In this document: one piece after another, positions 13,810 to 24,246 of the stretch | How the letters are laid out: the number at the start of each line of letters is the position of its first letter | How positions within the stretch are numbered: the stretch's first letter is position 1 | Assembly: GCA_029257385.1 (NCBI GenBank) | Contig: JARIBS010000091.1 | Coordinates: 1-64,000, forward strand | Direction of reading: 5' to 3' | Length of the DNA: 64,000 nt | Source: Thiorhodococcus sp. | GTDB lineage: Bacteria > Pseudomonadota > Gammaproteobacteria > Chromatiales > Chromatiaceae | Position numbers and translations under genes: made by a program | Notes under the pieces: generated by a model | Database searches by the model: none | What the model was told of the DNA's origin: nothing | What the model saw: the letters and a program-made list of their open reading frames with translations, nothing else

Positions 13810-13876
13810 TAGAACCAGCCATTATAGTGGTTAATTTTGAGCCTGTCATGGACAATTTGCAGCCGTCTGCTGGCGG

Positions 13877-15001
13877 TCAGCACAACACGAGATTATCCCG
13901 ATGGATCAACTCCGCATCGTTGAGATAGCCGAGGATGGACTCGAAACTGGCTGACGGTTTGCCTTTGATCCGCAGGGTCTCATTGGCATCGTAGTTGATC
14001 AGACCGCGCGCAACCTCGCGTCCGGTCTCATCGACGCAGGCCACGACCTCACCGCGAATGAAACTTCCGCGCACGTCTCTGACGCCGACTGCAAGTAGGC
14101 TGGTGCCGCGCTCGCGAACGGCCTTGACCGCGCCGGCATCCAGGACAAGGCGCCCGCGCACCTGCAACTGACCGGCGAGCCATTGCTTGCGCGCGGCCTG
14201 AGGCCCCTGAAATGGAATCAGGAGCGTGCCGATCGGCTCGCCCCGCCCGATACGGCTCAGCACCTGATCGCCCCGCCCAGGTGCGATGATGGTTGGCGTA
14301 CCCGAGCGCGCGGCCAAGCGTGCGGCGCGCACTTTGGTCACCATACCGCCCGTCCCAAACGCGCTCACACTGCCGCTGGCGACGAGATCGAGCTGTGGAT
14401 CGTCGACCCAGGTTTCGGGGATCAGACGTGCGTGTGGGTTGTTTCTGGGATCTTGATCGAAAAGACCGTCCTGATCGGTCAGCAAGATCAGCAGATCCGC
14501 TTCGATTAGATTGGCGACCAGGGCCGCGAGCGTGTCGTTGTCGCCGAAGCGCAGCTCGTCGGTCGCGACCGTGTCATTCTCGTTGATAACCGGAATCACG
14601 CCGAGTTTGAGCAGGGTGCGCAGCGTGCTGCGTGCATTGAGATAACGTGCTCGGTTGGCGAGATCGTCGCGGGTCAGCAGAACCTGGGCGGTGTGCAGAC
14701 CATGCGCCTGGAAGCAGTCCTCATAGGCGCGCACCAAACCCATCTGACCGATGGCGGCGGCGGCTTGGAGTTCGTGGAGCATTCTGGGTCGTCGCTGCCA
14801 CCCCATCCGCGCCATGCCCTCAGAGACTGCCCCGGAAGACACCAGCACCACATCACTGCCGCCCGTGCGGCGCTGGGCCATTTGCTCGACCCAGTGCGCA
14901 AGCATGTCACGCGCCAGCCCATGGCCATCATTTGTCAGCAGCGCACTGCCGATCTTTACGACCCAGCGGCGTGTGGTGGGAATCTTGTCGCGGGAGATCA
15001 T
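13877..15001 (-). CDS. proB: Glutamate 5-kinase
   Basis: The 374-aa enzyme phosphorylates glutamate to gamma-glutamyl phosphate, the first and feedback-controlled step of proline synthesis. The amino-acid kinase domain (about 1-260) contains [25 protein letters not shown] and [12 protein letters not shown]; a C-terminal PUA domain (about 280-374) includes [11 protein letters not shown]. Length fits the long, PUA-containing form. It begins 18 nt after obgE on the same strand; the obgE-proB pairing is common in gammaproteobacteria. proA is not in the window. Confidence 0.97.
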   Translation of the reverse strand: MISRDKIPTTRRWVVKIGSALLTNDGHGLARDMLAHWVEQMAQRRTGGSDVVLVSSGAVSEGMARMGWQRRPRMLHELQAAAAIGQMGLVRAYEDCFQAHGLHTAQVLLTRDDLANRARYLNARSTLRTLLKLGVIPVINENDTVATDELRFGDNDTLAALVANLIEADLLILLTDQDGLFDQDPRNNPHARLIPETWVDDPQLDLVASGSVSAFGTGGMVTKVRAARLAARSGTPTIIAPGRGDQVLSRIGRGEPIGTLLIPFQGPQAARKQWLAGQLQVRGRLVLDAGAVKAVRERGTSLLAVGVRDVRGSFIRGEVVACVDETGREVARGLINYDANETLRIKGKPSASFESILGYLNDAELIHRDNLVLC

Positions 15002-15019
15002 AGCAAGCGTGACGGGTAA

Positions 15020-16185
<1,166 letters not shown>

Positions 16186-16228
16186 AGAGCCTTACATCAG
16201 CACCTGACGGCCTGCGCCGATACGCGGA

Positions 16229-16486
16229 TCAGGCGTTATCGACGGTGACGAACTTGCGGCTCTGCGGACCCTTGACGACAAACTTCACGACGCCATCGGA
16301 GAGTGCAAACAGGGTGTGATCCTTGCCGCAGCCGACGTTCTCACCATTGTGAAACTTGGTCCCGCGCTGACGCACGATGATGCTGCCGGCTGAGACCTTT
16401 TGCCCGCCGAACACCTTCACGCCGAGCCGTTTGGATTCGGAATCGCGACCGTTGCGGGTACTGCCGCCTGCCTTTTTGTGTGCCAT
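16229..16486 (-). CDS. rpmA: 50S ribosomal protein L27
   Basis: An 85-aa ribosomal protein with the conserved N-terminus [20 protein letters not shown], whose tail reaches the peptidyl-transferase centre, and the core [19 protein letters not shown]. Full length. It is 13 nt downstream of rplU in the standard L21-L27 operon. Confidence 0.98.
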   Translation of the reverse strand: MAHKKAGGSTRNGRDSESKRLGVKVFGGQKVSAGSIIVRQRGTKFHNGENVGCGKDHTLFALSDGVVKFVVKGPQSRKFVTVDNA

Positions 16487-16499
16487 TGCTCTCTACTCC

Positions 16500-16814
16500 T
16501 CAACCGGCGCTGATACTGGTGATTTTGAGCGCCGTGAATGACTGGCGGTGCCCTTGGCGCTTCAGATGATGCTTGCGCCGACGGAATTTGATGATCTTGA
16601 CCTTCTTGGCGCGGCCATGTGACTCGACCGTTGCGGTGACCTTGCCGCCCGCGACATAAGGTGCGCCAATCTGGATGGCATCACCATCGGCCACCATCAA
16701 GACGCGATCGATATCGATGCTCGCGCCTTCTTCGGCAGCGAGTTTCTCGACCTTGACCGTGTCGCCTTCGGAAACCCGGTATTGCTTTCCACCGGTTTGA
16801 ATGACCGCGTACAT
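16500..16814 (-). CDS. rplU: 50S ribosomal protein L21
   Basis: A 104-aa 23S-rRNA-binding protein beginning [14 protein letters not shown] and containing the family signature [21 protein letters not shown] near the C-terminus. The ORF track extends it 20 codons upstream, but ATG 16814 gives the universal L21 start and agrees with the promoter found about 70 nt upstream. First gene of rplU-rpmA(-obgE-proB). Confidence 0.98.
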   Translation of the reverse strand: MYAVIQTGGKQYRVSEGDTVKVEKLAAEEGASIDIDRVLMVADGDAIQIGAPYVAGGKVTATVESHGRAKKVKIIKFRRRKHHLKRQGHRQSFTALKITSISAG

Positions 16815-16883
16815 GTCTGAAGATCCCCAGGAGTGTTCGGTTGTGACCGACGCTCCGCGCCGGAACAAAAACAAAGAAGCGGA

Positions 16884-16913
16884 ATTCTATCTAACAACTA
16901 CGTACTGAGTCAA
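16884..16913 (-). promoter_or_regulatory. Sigma70-type promoter of rplU-rpmA
   Basis: On the minus strand TTGACT (16913-16908) and TAGAAT (16889-16884) are separated by 18 nt, matching the consensus at 5/6 in both boxes. Transcription would begin about 60 nt before the rplU ATG. Position, orientation and strength suit a ribosomal-protein operon. Confidence 0.7.
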
Positions 16914-17052
16914 TACCAATGAAGCTGTGCTGAATGACGGGTGCGCGTGGCGCGAAAGTTTTGGCCTCGAGCGTATCGAGTCGTCGCAGGCCTCGACCAG
17001 GAGGCCCAAAATGGCGTACTCTTATGGATTGGCAGTCACCCTGGCCGTTGGC

Positions 17053-17081
17053 TTGACAGCATCCAGCCCCAATCCTAGCAT
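17053..17081 (+). promoter_or_regulatory. Sigma70-type promoter of ispB
   Basis: TTGACA (17053-17058), a 17-nt spacer and TAGCAT (17076-17081, 4/6) lie 33 nt before the ispB ATG. The leader would be about 25 nt. It is back to back with the rplU promoter in the same divergent gap. Confidence 0.55.
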
Positions 17082-17113
17082 CCGCCGCCACCATCGATAG
17101 ATCCCACACCAGT

Positions 17114-18082
17114 ATGGACCTCTCCACGATTCGACACCCTGTCGCAGAGGATTCGAAGGCCGTGGACGCCTTGATCCTGCGCCGACTTCAATCCGACGTT
17201 GTACTGATCAATCAGATTGGTCACTACATCGTCAACAGCGGCGGCAAGCGACTGCGTCCCTTGTCCCTTCTGCTCTCCGCGCGCGCCTGCGGCTACACCG
17301 GGGCGCAGCATATCGACCTCGCGGCCGTGATCGAATTCATCCACACCTCCACGCTCCTGCATGACGATGTGGTCGACAACTCCAAGTTGCGGCGCAATCG
17401 CGAGACTGCCAACGTCGTCTGGGGCAACGACGCCAGCGTCCTAGTCGGGGATTTCCTCTACTCGCGCGCCTTCGAGATGATGGTCGAGGTCGGCAGCATG
17501 CGCGTAATGGACATTCTCTCCCACGCGACCAATCGCATCGCCGAAGGCGAGGTGCTGCAACTGCTCAACACCCGTGATCCCGACACCGACGAGTCGCGCT
17601 ACATGGAGGTCATCACGCGCAAGACGGCGACCCTCTTTGAGGCGGGTATCCAGCTTGGCGCAGTGCTCGCCGAATCGCCTCCGGAAATTGAGAACGCGGC
17701 CAAGGAATACGGACTCTGTCTGGGCGTGGCCTTTCAGTTGATCGATGACGCACTCGACTACAGTGTCGCCAATAACGCACTCGACAAAAATGTCGGCGAT
17801 GATCTCGATGAAGGCAAGCCCACCCTGCCGATCATCCGCGCTATGGCGGTCGGCACGAGTGCGCAGCGTACGTTGTTGCGAAACGCCATTGAGCATGGCG
17901 GGCGCGACCAGATCGAGGCGGTCACCGAGGCGATTGTGTCCACCGACGCGATCACCTATACTGCCGCGCTCGCGCAGTCATACGCGACTCGGGCAAAAAC
18001 GGCCACACGTGCCATGCCTGACTCTGCTGCGACCGACGCACTCGCGATGCTTGCCGATTTCGCTGTCAGTCGCACACATTAG
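17114..18082 (+). CDS. ispB: Octaprenyl/polyprenyl diphosphate synthase
   Basis: The 322-aa all-trans prenyltransferase elongates farnesyl diphosphate to the side chain of ubiquinone and menaquinone. Both aspartate-rich motifs are present, HDDVVDNS (first, DDxxD) and LIDDALDY (second), with GGKRLRPL and a KPTLP segment. Placement divergent from rplU-rpmA is conserved in many gammaproteobacteria. Chain length (C40 or other) is not readable from sequence. Confidence 0.95.
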   Translation: MDLSTIRHPVAEDSKAVDALILRRLQSDVVLINQIGHYIVNSGGKRLRPLSLLLSARACGYTGAQHIDLAAVIEFIHTSTLLHDDVVDNSKLRRNRETANVVWGNDASVLVGDFLYSRAFEMMVEVGSMRVMDILSHATNRIAEGEVLQLLNTRDPDTDESRYMEVITRKTATLFEAGIQLGAVLAESPPEIENAAKEYGLCLGVAFQLIDDALDYSVANNALDKNVGDDLDEGKPTLPIIRAMAVGTSAQRTLLRNAIEHGGRDQIEAVTEAIVSTDAITYTAALAQSYATRAKTATRAMPDSAATDALAMLADFAVSRTH

Positions 18083-18098
18083 AACTATCTTAAGTTTA

Positions 18099-18175
18099 CG
18101 GGGTGTAGCTCAGCTTGGTAGAGTGCTGTCTTCGGGAGGCAGAAGTCGCAGGTTCAAATCCTGTCGCCCCGACCA
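18099..18175 (+). tRNA. tRNA-Pro (CGG)
   Basis: A 77-nt tRNA with acceptor arms CGGGGTG/CGCCCCG (one T-G pair), anticodon stem CTGTC/GGCAG with loop TTCGGGA (anticodon CGG, reading CCG), T-arm GCAGG TTCAAAT CCTGT and an encoded CCA. It begins 16 nt after the ispB stop. Confidence 0.96.
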
Positions 18176-18193
18176 AATTACCCGATATCAATC

Positions 18194-18217
18194 AGCCGCT
18201 TAACAGCGGCTTTTTTG
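18194..18217 (+). terminator. Rho-independent terminator after tRNA-Pro
   Basis: AGCCGCT, loop TAAC, AGCGGCT and then TTTTT: a perfect 7-bp stem with a T-run, 18 nt downstream of the tRNA CCA end. Confidence 0.88.
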
Positions 18218-18311
18218 TGCCTTGCGCACATGCGTGCCGGGCAGGCTACACTGCTACACAGGCGGATTGCCCTGGTTCCGCGCTTCATATCGCGGCGCTT
18301 TTGCGGAGAAC

Positions 18312-19382
18312 ATGTCGATGACATTGCTTGAGCGTTTGCAGCTCACTTACCCGATCATCCAAGCGCCGATGGCGGGTGTGTCGACGCCTGAGCTGGCGGC
18401 AAACGTTTCCAATGCGGGCGGCCTCGGTTCAATCGGTGTTGGCGCGACTGATGCCAACGGTGCGCGGGCAATGATTGAAGACTTACGCGCCCGAACACAG
18501 CGACCTTTCAACGTCAACCTTTTCGTGCATTCCGCCCCACGACCAGATCGACAGCGGGAAGCCGAATGGCTGACGATTCTGAAGCCTTTATTTACAGAAT
18601 TCGGTGCTGAAACTCCAAAATCGCTTCGAGTGATCTACCAAAGCTTCGCCGATGATGACGCGATGCTCGCTACACTCGTTGACCTTGCTCCGCCCGTGGT
18701 CAGTTTCCATTTTGGCTTGCCCTCACCCGAGCGCATCGCGGCGCTCAAGGATGCCGGATGCGTTTTACTATCAACAGCGACCAACCTTGCCGAGGCAAAA
18801 CTCGCCAAGGCGGCTGGCATGGACGCGGTTGTCGCTCAGGGCTTTGAAGCCGGCGGCCATCGCGGGATGTTCGACCCCACCGCACTGGACGACTGTCTGG
18901 GCACTCTGGCGCTGACACGGTTGCTGGTGGAGCATGCTGGCTTACCGGTCATCGCTGCGGGCGGGATTATGGACGGACGCGCGATTGCCGCTGTGCTCGA
19001 CCTTGGCGCGGTCGCCGCCCAGCTCGGCACGGCCTTCATCGGTTGCCCAGAGAGTAGCGCGAATGATGCTTATCGTCAGGCGCTCCAGGGGGAAGGTGCG
19101 CTTCATACGGTGATGACCAAGGCCATTTCCGGGCGATCGGCCCGTTGTTTGCCGAATCGTTTTGTCGCATGGGCGCAGCAGCATGGCGATACCGACTGCC
19201 CTGATTACCCGATCACCTATGACGCTGGAAAGGCGCTCAACCAGGCTGCTCAAGCACGGGGTGAAAGCGGATTTGGCGCACAGTGGGCAGGCCAGGGTGC
19301 GGCGCTTTCGCGCTCCATGGCCGCAACCGATCTCATAGAAACTCTCGTCACTGAGATGATGGCACTATCCGGCCAGGATTGA
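18312..19382 (+). CDS. Nitronate monooxygenase-like FMN flavoprotein
   Basis: A 356-aa TIM-barrel flavoprotein of the NPD/nitronate monooxygenase (2-nitropropane dioxygenase) family. Typical segments are PIIQAPMAGVSTPELAANVSNAGGLGSIG at the N-terminus, FEAGGHRG (FMN-phosphate/substrate region, with the family His) and VIAAGGIMDGR. Members oxidise alkyl nitronates such as propionate 3-nitronate; the true substrate here is unknown. The ORF track opens 30 codons earlier, but ATG 18312 is preceded by GCGGAG and begins at the family start. It follows a terminator, so it should have its own promoter. Confidence 0.88.
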   Translation: MSMTLLERLQLTYPIIQAPMAGVSTPELAANVSNAGGLGSIGVGATDANGARAMIEDLRARTQRPFNVNLFVHSAPRPDRQREAEWLTILKPLFTEFGAETPKSLRVIYQSFADDDAMLATLVDLAPPVVSFHFGLPSPERIAALKDAGCVLLSTATNLAEAKLAKAAGMDAVVAQGFEAGGHRGMFDPTALDDCLGTLALTRLLVEHAGLPVIAAGGIMDGRAIAAVLDLGAVAAQLGTAFIGCPESSANDAYRQALQGEGALHTVMTKAISGRSARCLPNRFVAWAQQHGDTDCPDYPITYDAGKALNQAAQARGESGFGAQWAGQGAALSRSMAATDLIETLVTEMMALSGQD

Positions 19383-19509
19383 GCGGCCGAAACGTGCTCG
19401 AAGCAGAGCCATTTGCCGCATGGCACCTTTTGACTGCAACAATGGCCCGCAGGAGTTGCAATAAGTCGATGGCTTCAATCGCCAAGGCGAGGATTGCATC
19501 AAGAGTGAT

Positions 19510-21159
19510 TCAGATCGGCGCTGCCTCAAAATCCGCGAATAGCGCGTTTAGCCTCTCGGTATCACGATCAGTCCACGCCTGCGGCTCGGTCACCTCAATC
19601 CAGCCCTTGATATAGTCAAGGGCGTCGTAAGTATGGCCATAGCCCGAAGGGGTGGAGGTCGCCATTGGCACATCAAATCCGACTTGCAGGAATGTCACGA
19701 GCGGATACCAATTGAAATATTCTGAGACATCCCTGCCGCGCGTCTCACCGAGCCAATCAGGACGGTTGAAAGCCAGGTTGGGTGAGAAAAAGACCATCGG
19801 GTCACTGGCGTATTGTAAATACAAAAGCCGCATTGCCCCCCATTCCGCCCCTTGGGGCGAGGCCACACCATTCTGGTTCATAAAACGGATCAGCTCTCCC
19901 CCTCGAAACTCCGGCAACCATGCGGGTGATCCCGCGTTACGGTGAGCTGTAACATCGGCCCAGATGGTGCTGGCAAAGGGTGGACCGCTCCAAAATGCGC
20001 CATCGATGGGGTCGGCAAACATTGACACAAGATCAACCGAGGCTTCAGACCCAAGCGCCCCGAGGCTTAAGCCGAACAGGTAAAAAGCGGGTCGGCTGTC
20101 TTTTGGCAAGGCCGTCCAATAGGCAAAAATCGCATCGAACAACGCCCGCGCGGCCAGCCGTGACCTGTCCGGTTCCACCAAGATCGATAGCCAGCTTGGC
20201 ACATAGGTATATTGAGCCGCCACAATGGCCAGATTGCCGCCATGCAGATAGGCGACCGGCTCTACCGCGGCAGGATCGAGCCAACCGGTGCCGGTGGGGA
20301 TGGCGACAATTAGGACGGACCGATCAAACCCGCCTAAATTGATCAGATCCTCAAGCGCGACAGCGGCGCGTTGTTCAAAGTCATCGCCGGATCCATAGCC
20401 CGCATACACTCGCACGGGTTCCATCGCGTCGCGGCCAGTAAAGGCGGCGATCTCGGCCTGGTTCGGGCCGCGTGTCAGAAAAGCCTTGCCGTTGGTGCCG
20501 ATGTCACCCCACGCCACGACAGAGCCTGGCCCGCCAGAGGCAAATGCATGCGTCGGTGCGCTGACTCCTTCATCAACGGCCTGATCGACAGCCGCAAAAA
20601 CAGTGTCGGCGGCCCGTAATGCCTTTTGAATGATGAAATCGTTTACCAGCGTATAGACCAGCACTGTCACGATAACAGCGCCCAGGGCAATCGCTGTTCG
20701 CCGTGGCAGCAAGCGCGCCAGGACTGCGCTGGTCAACGCCGACAGTCGCATAATCACGCGTACAATCATGATCAGAACGAATGCCACGACCAGCGCGATG
20801 CCAGCCACCATCCAAGGGTAGGCGCTCTCGACATCTGGCATTTCCATCTGTTGACGGATGGAGTTTTGCCAAACCGCACTGCGGTTGAACGTGTAAATCG
20901 TCAAACAGCCCGACAGGATCAGCATGATCCAAACGGCAACCTGTTTGGCTCGACCTGAAAGGTCTTTAAACTCCAACAGCCACCACAAAAAATGCAACCC
21001 CTTGCCCACACCATAGCCAACCGCAAAGGCAAAGCCGCACAAGAGGCCCTGGACTGCCGGCACCCTTGGCAAAAGAGAAGGGGTCAGAGCGCCGCACAGG
21101 AACAAAACCCCCATGAATAGACCAAGAGCGGAGAAAGACGCGAAGAGATTTTTAAGCAT
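19510..21159 (-). CDS. Membrane-anchored alpha/beta hydrolase (Abhydrolase_9 / DUF2319 type)
   Basis: A 549-aa protein with four or more N-terminal hydrophobic segments (about residues 5-190) and a large C-terminal domain with an alpha/beta hydrolase nucleophile elbow YLFGLSLGALGSE. The arrangement matches the two-part 'alpha/beta-hydrolase family, N- and C-terminus' proteins, whose substrate is not established. ATG 21159 (MLKNLFASFSALGLF) is chosen because homology-like hydrophobic sequence starts there; the track's 83 extra residues are low-complexity. It is convergent with the nitronate monooxygenase gene and divergent from the next gene. Confidence 0.82.
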   Translation of the reverse strand: MLKNLFASFSALGLFMGVLFLCGALTPSLLPRVPAVQGLLCGFAFAVGYGVGKGLHFLWWLLEFKDLSGRAKQVAVWIMLILSGCLTIYTFNRSAVWQNSIRQQMEMPDVESAYPWMVAGIALVVAFVLIMIVRVIMRLSALTSAVLARLLPRRTAIALGAVIVTVLVYTLVNDFIIQKALRAADTVFAAVDQAVDEGVSAPTHAFASGGPGSVVAWGDIGTNGKAFLTRGPNQAEIAAFTGRDAMEPVRVYAGYGSGDDFEQRAAVALEDLINLGGFDRSVLIVAIPTGTGWLDPAAVEPVAYLHGGNLAIVAAQYTYVPSWLSILVEPDRSRLAARALFDAIFAYWTALPKDSRPAFYLFGLSLGALGSEASVDLVSMFADPIDGAFWSGPPFASTIWADVTAHRNAGSPAWLPEFRGGELIRFMNQNGVASPQGAEWGAMRLLYLQYASDPMVFFSPNLAFNRPDWLGETRGRDVSEYFNWYPLVTFLQVGFDVPMATSTPSGYGHTYDALDYIKGWIEVTEPQAWTDRDTERLNALFADFEAAPI

Positions 21160-21440
21160 GGATCGGGGTATCGTGCGTTGTGCGAGGCTGTGCGGTCGTT
21201 GGCTTAATGTCGGTGTGGTGAGGAGTGCGGCGCTTGTGTTTAGATCCGGCTCAACGCCTCTTCGATCTTCGTCGCTGCGTCTGTATTCTGGCAGCTTCCA
21301 TGGACGATCAGCAACCTGGCGGGCCGATAGCTCGACACGCTCCGATGCGCACCGTTCGCCGGTCTGCGCTGACGGCAGGGGGCGAGGTGCCGGCACCGCT
21401 CGAACCAACCGCGTCGTCGGCCCAACTCAAGGAACCCAGC

Positions 21441-21932
21441 ATGCCATCGCTCCATTTCCTCAAAGGCAAGCGCGGCGAGTATCTCGTCGCGCTGCAATTC
21501 GTGCTCATCATCGTGTTCATCTTCGCGCCGGTGTGGAGTCCGTTCATCGGCGAGCGCATGCTGGACGCACTCGCCCCGGTGCGCTGGAGCGCACTGGTGG
21601 TCTTCGGCACGGTCGCGATCATCTTCGCCGCCTTGGGTTCGTTTAACATCCGCGAATATCTGACGCCGCTGCCCTACCCGGTCGATCATAACCAGCTCGT
21701 CCAGCACGGCATCTACGCTTGGGTGCGCCATCCACTCTATAGCAGCCAGCTCTTCGCAGCCTTGGGCTGGGCGCTCTACACGCTGAGCCTCAGCCATCTG
21801 CTGATCCTGGCGCTCGGCTTCGTCTTCTTCGATTACAAAGCGGGCAAGGAGGAAGCCTGGCTGAGCGAGCGTCACCCAGAATATGCCGAGTATGCGCACC
21901 GGGTACGCAAGTTCATTCCTTGGATCTACTAA
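21441..21932 (+). CDS. ICMT/PEMT-like integral membrane methyltransferase
   Basis: A 163-aa membrane protein with about four hydrophobic segments and the C-terminal SAM-binding signature of the isoprenylcysteine/phospholipid methyltransferase family: LVQHGIYAWVRHPLYSSQL and, later, EEAWLSERHPEYAEYAHRV. Bacterial members methylate unidentified small or lipid substrates. ATG 21441 has AAGGA upstream and starts the conserved region; the 72-residue extension in the track is rejected. No linked pathway genes. Confidence 0.85.
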   Translation: MPSLHFLKGKRGEYLVALQFVLIIVFIFAPVWSPFIGERMLDALAPVRWSALVVFGTVAIIFAALGSFNIREYLTPLPYPVDHNQLVQHGIYAWVRHPLYSSQLFAALGWALYTLSLSHLLILALGFVFFDYKAGKEEAWLSERHPEYAEYAHRVRKFIPWIY

Positions 21933-22039
21933 ACTCCGACACGCCGAGCTAACGCCAGTGCACATGTCGCAGAGGCGGTCTGCGAGTATCGGTTCTGATA
22001 GTCTTGGATAGACAGTCTCTCCCCCAATCGGAAAGCTAC

Positions 22040-23236
22040 ATGAAGACTCAGCCACTCATCCTGCGCAAAGACCAGGAGCGTCGTCTGCTCGCCGGTCACT
22101 GCTGGATCTACAGCAACGAGATCGATATCCAGTCGACCCCTTTGAAAACGCTCGAGCCTGGACAGCCGGTGGCGATATTGAGTCGTCAAGAGCGCTGGAT
22201 CGGGCACGGTTACGTCAATCCGCGCGCCCTGCTGTGCGCACGCATTGTCAGCCGCGACCCCGATCAACCGCTCAGTCCAGCCCTCTGGCTCAAGCGCATT
22301 CACGATGCGCTGAGTCTGCGCGAGCGACTCTATGAGCGTCCTTTCTACCGCCTCATTTTCGGCGAGAGCGACGGTTTACCGGGCCTGATTGTCGACCGCT
22401 ACCAGGATCTGCTAGCGGTGCAGATCACCACCGCCGGGATGGAGCGCGTACGCGCAGAGATTCTCGCCGCGCTTGAGCAGGTGATTCGCCCTAAAGCGAT
22501 TGTGCTGCGCAACGACACCGCCGTGCGCGAACTGGAAGGTCTCGATCAGGGCGTCGAGACGATCCTGGGTTCGCCGGAGGATGACACGATACTGCTTGAG
22601 CACGGGCTGGAGTTTAGCGTCTCGCCGCTGAGCGGACAGAAGACCGGCTGGTTCTTCGATCAGGCCGAGAACCGCGCCCGGCTCGCCCGCTATGGCGTCG
22701 GCGAGCGGGTGCTTGATGTGTGCAGCTACATCGGCGCCTGGGGCTTAAGGGCCGCAGCACTGGGCGCCTCGCAAGTGACCTGTGTCGACAGCTCTCACGC
22801 TGTTCTGGAGCGCGTCGCAGACAATGCCGCGCGCAATCAGCTCGACCAGCGGGTCGGCTGTTTACAGGGCGATGCTTTTGAGGTCTTGCGCTCGCTGCGT
22901 GATAAGGATCAGCGTTTCGACACCATCATTCTCGACCCGCCCGCCTTCATCAAGCGCCGTAAAGACGAAACCGACGGCACGCAAGCCTATCAGCGCCTCA
23001 ATCGCCTCGCGATGGAACTGCTGGAGCCGGGCGGACTGCTGGTGACCTCCTCGTGCTCCTTTCACATGGGCCGGGACGTCTTTCTGCGCACCGTGCAACA
23101 GGCTGCGCGCCGTGCCGGGCGCAGTCTCCAATTACTGGAAGTCGGCCAGCAAGGCCCAGATCATCCGGTGCACCCGGCGATCCCCGAGACCGCCTATCTC
23201 AAGACGCTGTTCCTGCGTGTACTGCCTAGCTTTTGA
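22040..23236 (+). CDS. rlmI: 23S rRNA (cytosine-C5)-methyltransferase, RlmI family
   Basis: The 398-aa enzyme probably makes m5C1962 in 23S rRNA. An N-terminal PUA domain (about 3-80; LRKDQERRLLAGHCWIYSNEI) precedes the RlmI EEHEH linker and the Rossmann methyltransferase, with LDVCSYIGAWGLRAAALGA as SAM loop and DPPAFIKRRKDE as motif IV; SSCSFHM lies in the motif VI region and supplies the cysteine. ATG 22040 follows GGAAAG and gives the family start; the track's 12 extra codons are unlikely. Confidence 0.92.
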   Translation: MKTQPLILRKDQERRLLAGHCWIYSNEIDIQSTPLKTLEPGQPVAILSRQERWIGHGYVNPRALLCARIVSRDPDQPLSPALWLKRIHDALSLRERLYERPFYRLIFGESDGLPGLIVDRYQDLLAVQITTAGMERVRAEILAALEQVIRPKAIVLRNDTAVRELEGLDQGVETILGSPEDDTILLEHGLEFSVSPLSGQKTGWFFDQAENRARLARYGVGERVLDVCSYIGAWGLRAAALGASQVTCVDSSHAVLERVADNAARNQLDQRVGCLQGDAFEVLRSLRDKDQRFDTIILDPPAFIKRRKDETDGTQAYQRLNRLAMELLEPGGLLVTSSCSFHMGRDVFLRTVQQAARRAGRSLQLLEVGQQGPDHPVHPAIPETAYLKTLFLRVLPSF

Positions 23237-23372
23237 GCGCGACATGGGCCGCAAGAGCGCAAGGTGCCGCTGTCGCTTCGTACTGCGGCGTCCGCCGGAC
23301 GCCTGAGTCAGTCAGTATCGAGGTCAAATCAAAGATAGATTTTTCTCATGTGCTTACATAAACTTTCTGACG

Positions 23373-23401
23373 TTGATTGCGAACAGCTTTATCGCTAATA
23401 C
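23373..23401 (+). promoter_or_regulatory. Possible promoter of the L,D-transpeptidase gene
   Basis: In an A/T-rich stretch, TTGATT and TAATAC are separated by 17 nt, 70 nt before the next ATG. Agreement with consensus is partial (4/6 and 3/6). Confidence 0.3.
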
Positions 23402-23470
23402 GTTTGGTTGCACCGCCCACATGCCACGACGGGAACGCCGCAACTAGACCCATGCTTTAGGACTTGGCCC

Positions 23471-24061
23471 ATGACCTTCGACACGCAACACGCACAACCT
23501 TCTGGATCGACCTTCACGGCGTCATTGTCGCCATCACGAACAGGCCGTCTATTGGCCCTCGCCCTGGCCAGCGTCTTAGGACTCAGCGCCTGCGCGAGCG
23601 CTCCGCCAACGGCCAAGGTCGTCAACAACGGTCCGGTCGACCGGGTGGTTCTGAAGAAGTCTCAACGCAAGCTCGAACTGATGAGCGCCGGTCAGGTGGT
23701 GCGCGAATACCGCGTCGCGCTTGGCGGTTCACCAGTCGGTCACAAATTCCGTGAGGGCGATCAGCGCACGCCCGAAGGGAGTTATCAGCTGAGCTGGCGC
23801 AATCCAAGAAGCAATTTCTACAAGGCGATCCACATCTCCTATCCCAACGCCCGTGACCGCCAAGTCAGCCAACAGTTAGGCTACAAACCAGGCGGTATGA
23901 TCATGATTCACGGCATGCCCGGCTACGTCCAATCCGAAAGCATGCGCCGTCAGTATGTCGGCCGCGACTGGACACAGGGTTGCGTGGCCGTACAGGACCA
24001 CGAAATGGATGAGATCTGGGGCCTGGTGCGCGATGGCACCACCATTCAGATCACGCCCTGA
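23471..24061 (+). CDS. L,D-transpeptidase (YkuD) family lipoprotein
   Basis: A 196-aa exported protein with an N-terminal hydrophobic segment ending in LGLSAC, a good lipobox, so probably a lipoprotein. The YkuD domain follows: VDRVVLKKSQRKLELMSAGQVVREYRVALGG, then HGMPGYVQSE and DWTQGCVAVQDHEMDEIW, with the catalytic His and Cys (HGMP and QGCVAV) present. Family members crosslink peptidoglycan, attach lipoproteins, or (YafK/DpaA type) cleave such links; which applies is not decidable here. The long unstructured stretch before the lipobox makes the exact start uncertain; the ORF track adds 21 more residues. Directly followed by two strong hairpins. Confidence 0.85.
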   Translation: MTFDTQHAQPSGSTFTASLSPSRTGRLLALALASVLGLSACASAPPTAKVVNNGPVDRVVLKKSQRKLELMSAGQVVREYRVALGGSPVGHKFREGDQRTPEGSYQLSWRNPRSNFYKAIHISYPNARDRQVSQQLGYKPGGMIMIHGMPGYVQSESMRRQYVGRDWTQGCVAVQDHEMDEIWGLVRDGTTIQITP

Positions 24062-24073
24062 CTTGACTGGACA

Positions 24074-24107
24074 CACCATTAAAGCGCCTTTTTTCGCTTT
24101 AATGGTG
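24074..24107. repeat. Perfect 13-bp inverted repeat
   Basis: CACCATTAAAGCG and CGCTTTAATGGTG pair perfectly around an 8-nt loop CCTTTTTT, 12 nt after the L,D-transpeptidase stop. The T-run is in the loop rather than after the stem, so it is not a textbook terminator, although it may end transcription. Confidence 0.85.
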
Positions 24108-24110
24108 ACC

Positions 24111-24155
24111 GCCAACCCCGCGTGACACCGCCGCGCGGTGTCACGCGGGGTTGGC
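24111..24155. repeat. Perfect 20-bp inverted repeat
   Basis: GCCAACCCCGCGTGACACCG and its exact complement flank a 5-nt loop CCGCG. The hairpin begins three bases after the previous one. It has no T-run on either side. Such long perfect arms are rare by chance and suggest a selected RNA structure, a binding site or a small palindromic mobile repeat. Confidence 0.9.
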
Positions 24156-24246
24156 GCCCCATCCACCACCGCCCAGCTTGAAAAACCCGGCGAATCCTGA
24201 ACAATCTGAGTAAGTCCTGTCTATCCTCAGACTCAAGGGGCGCGAG

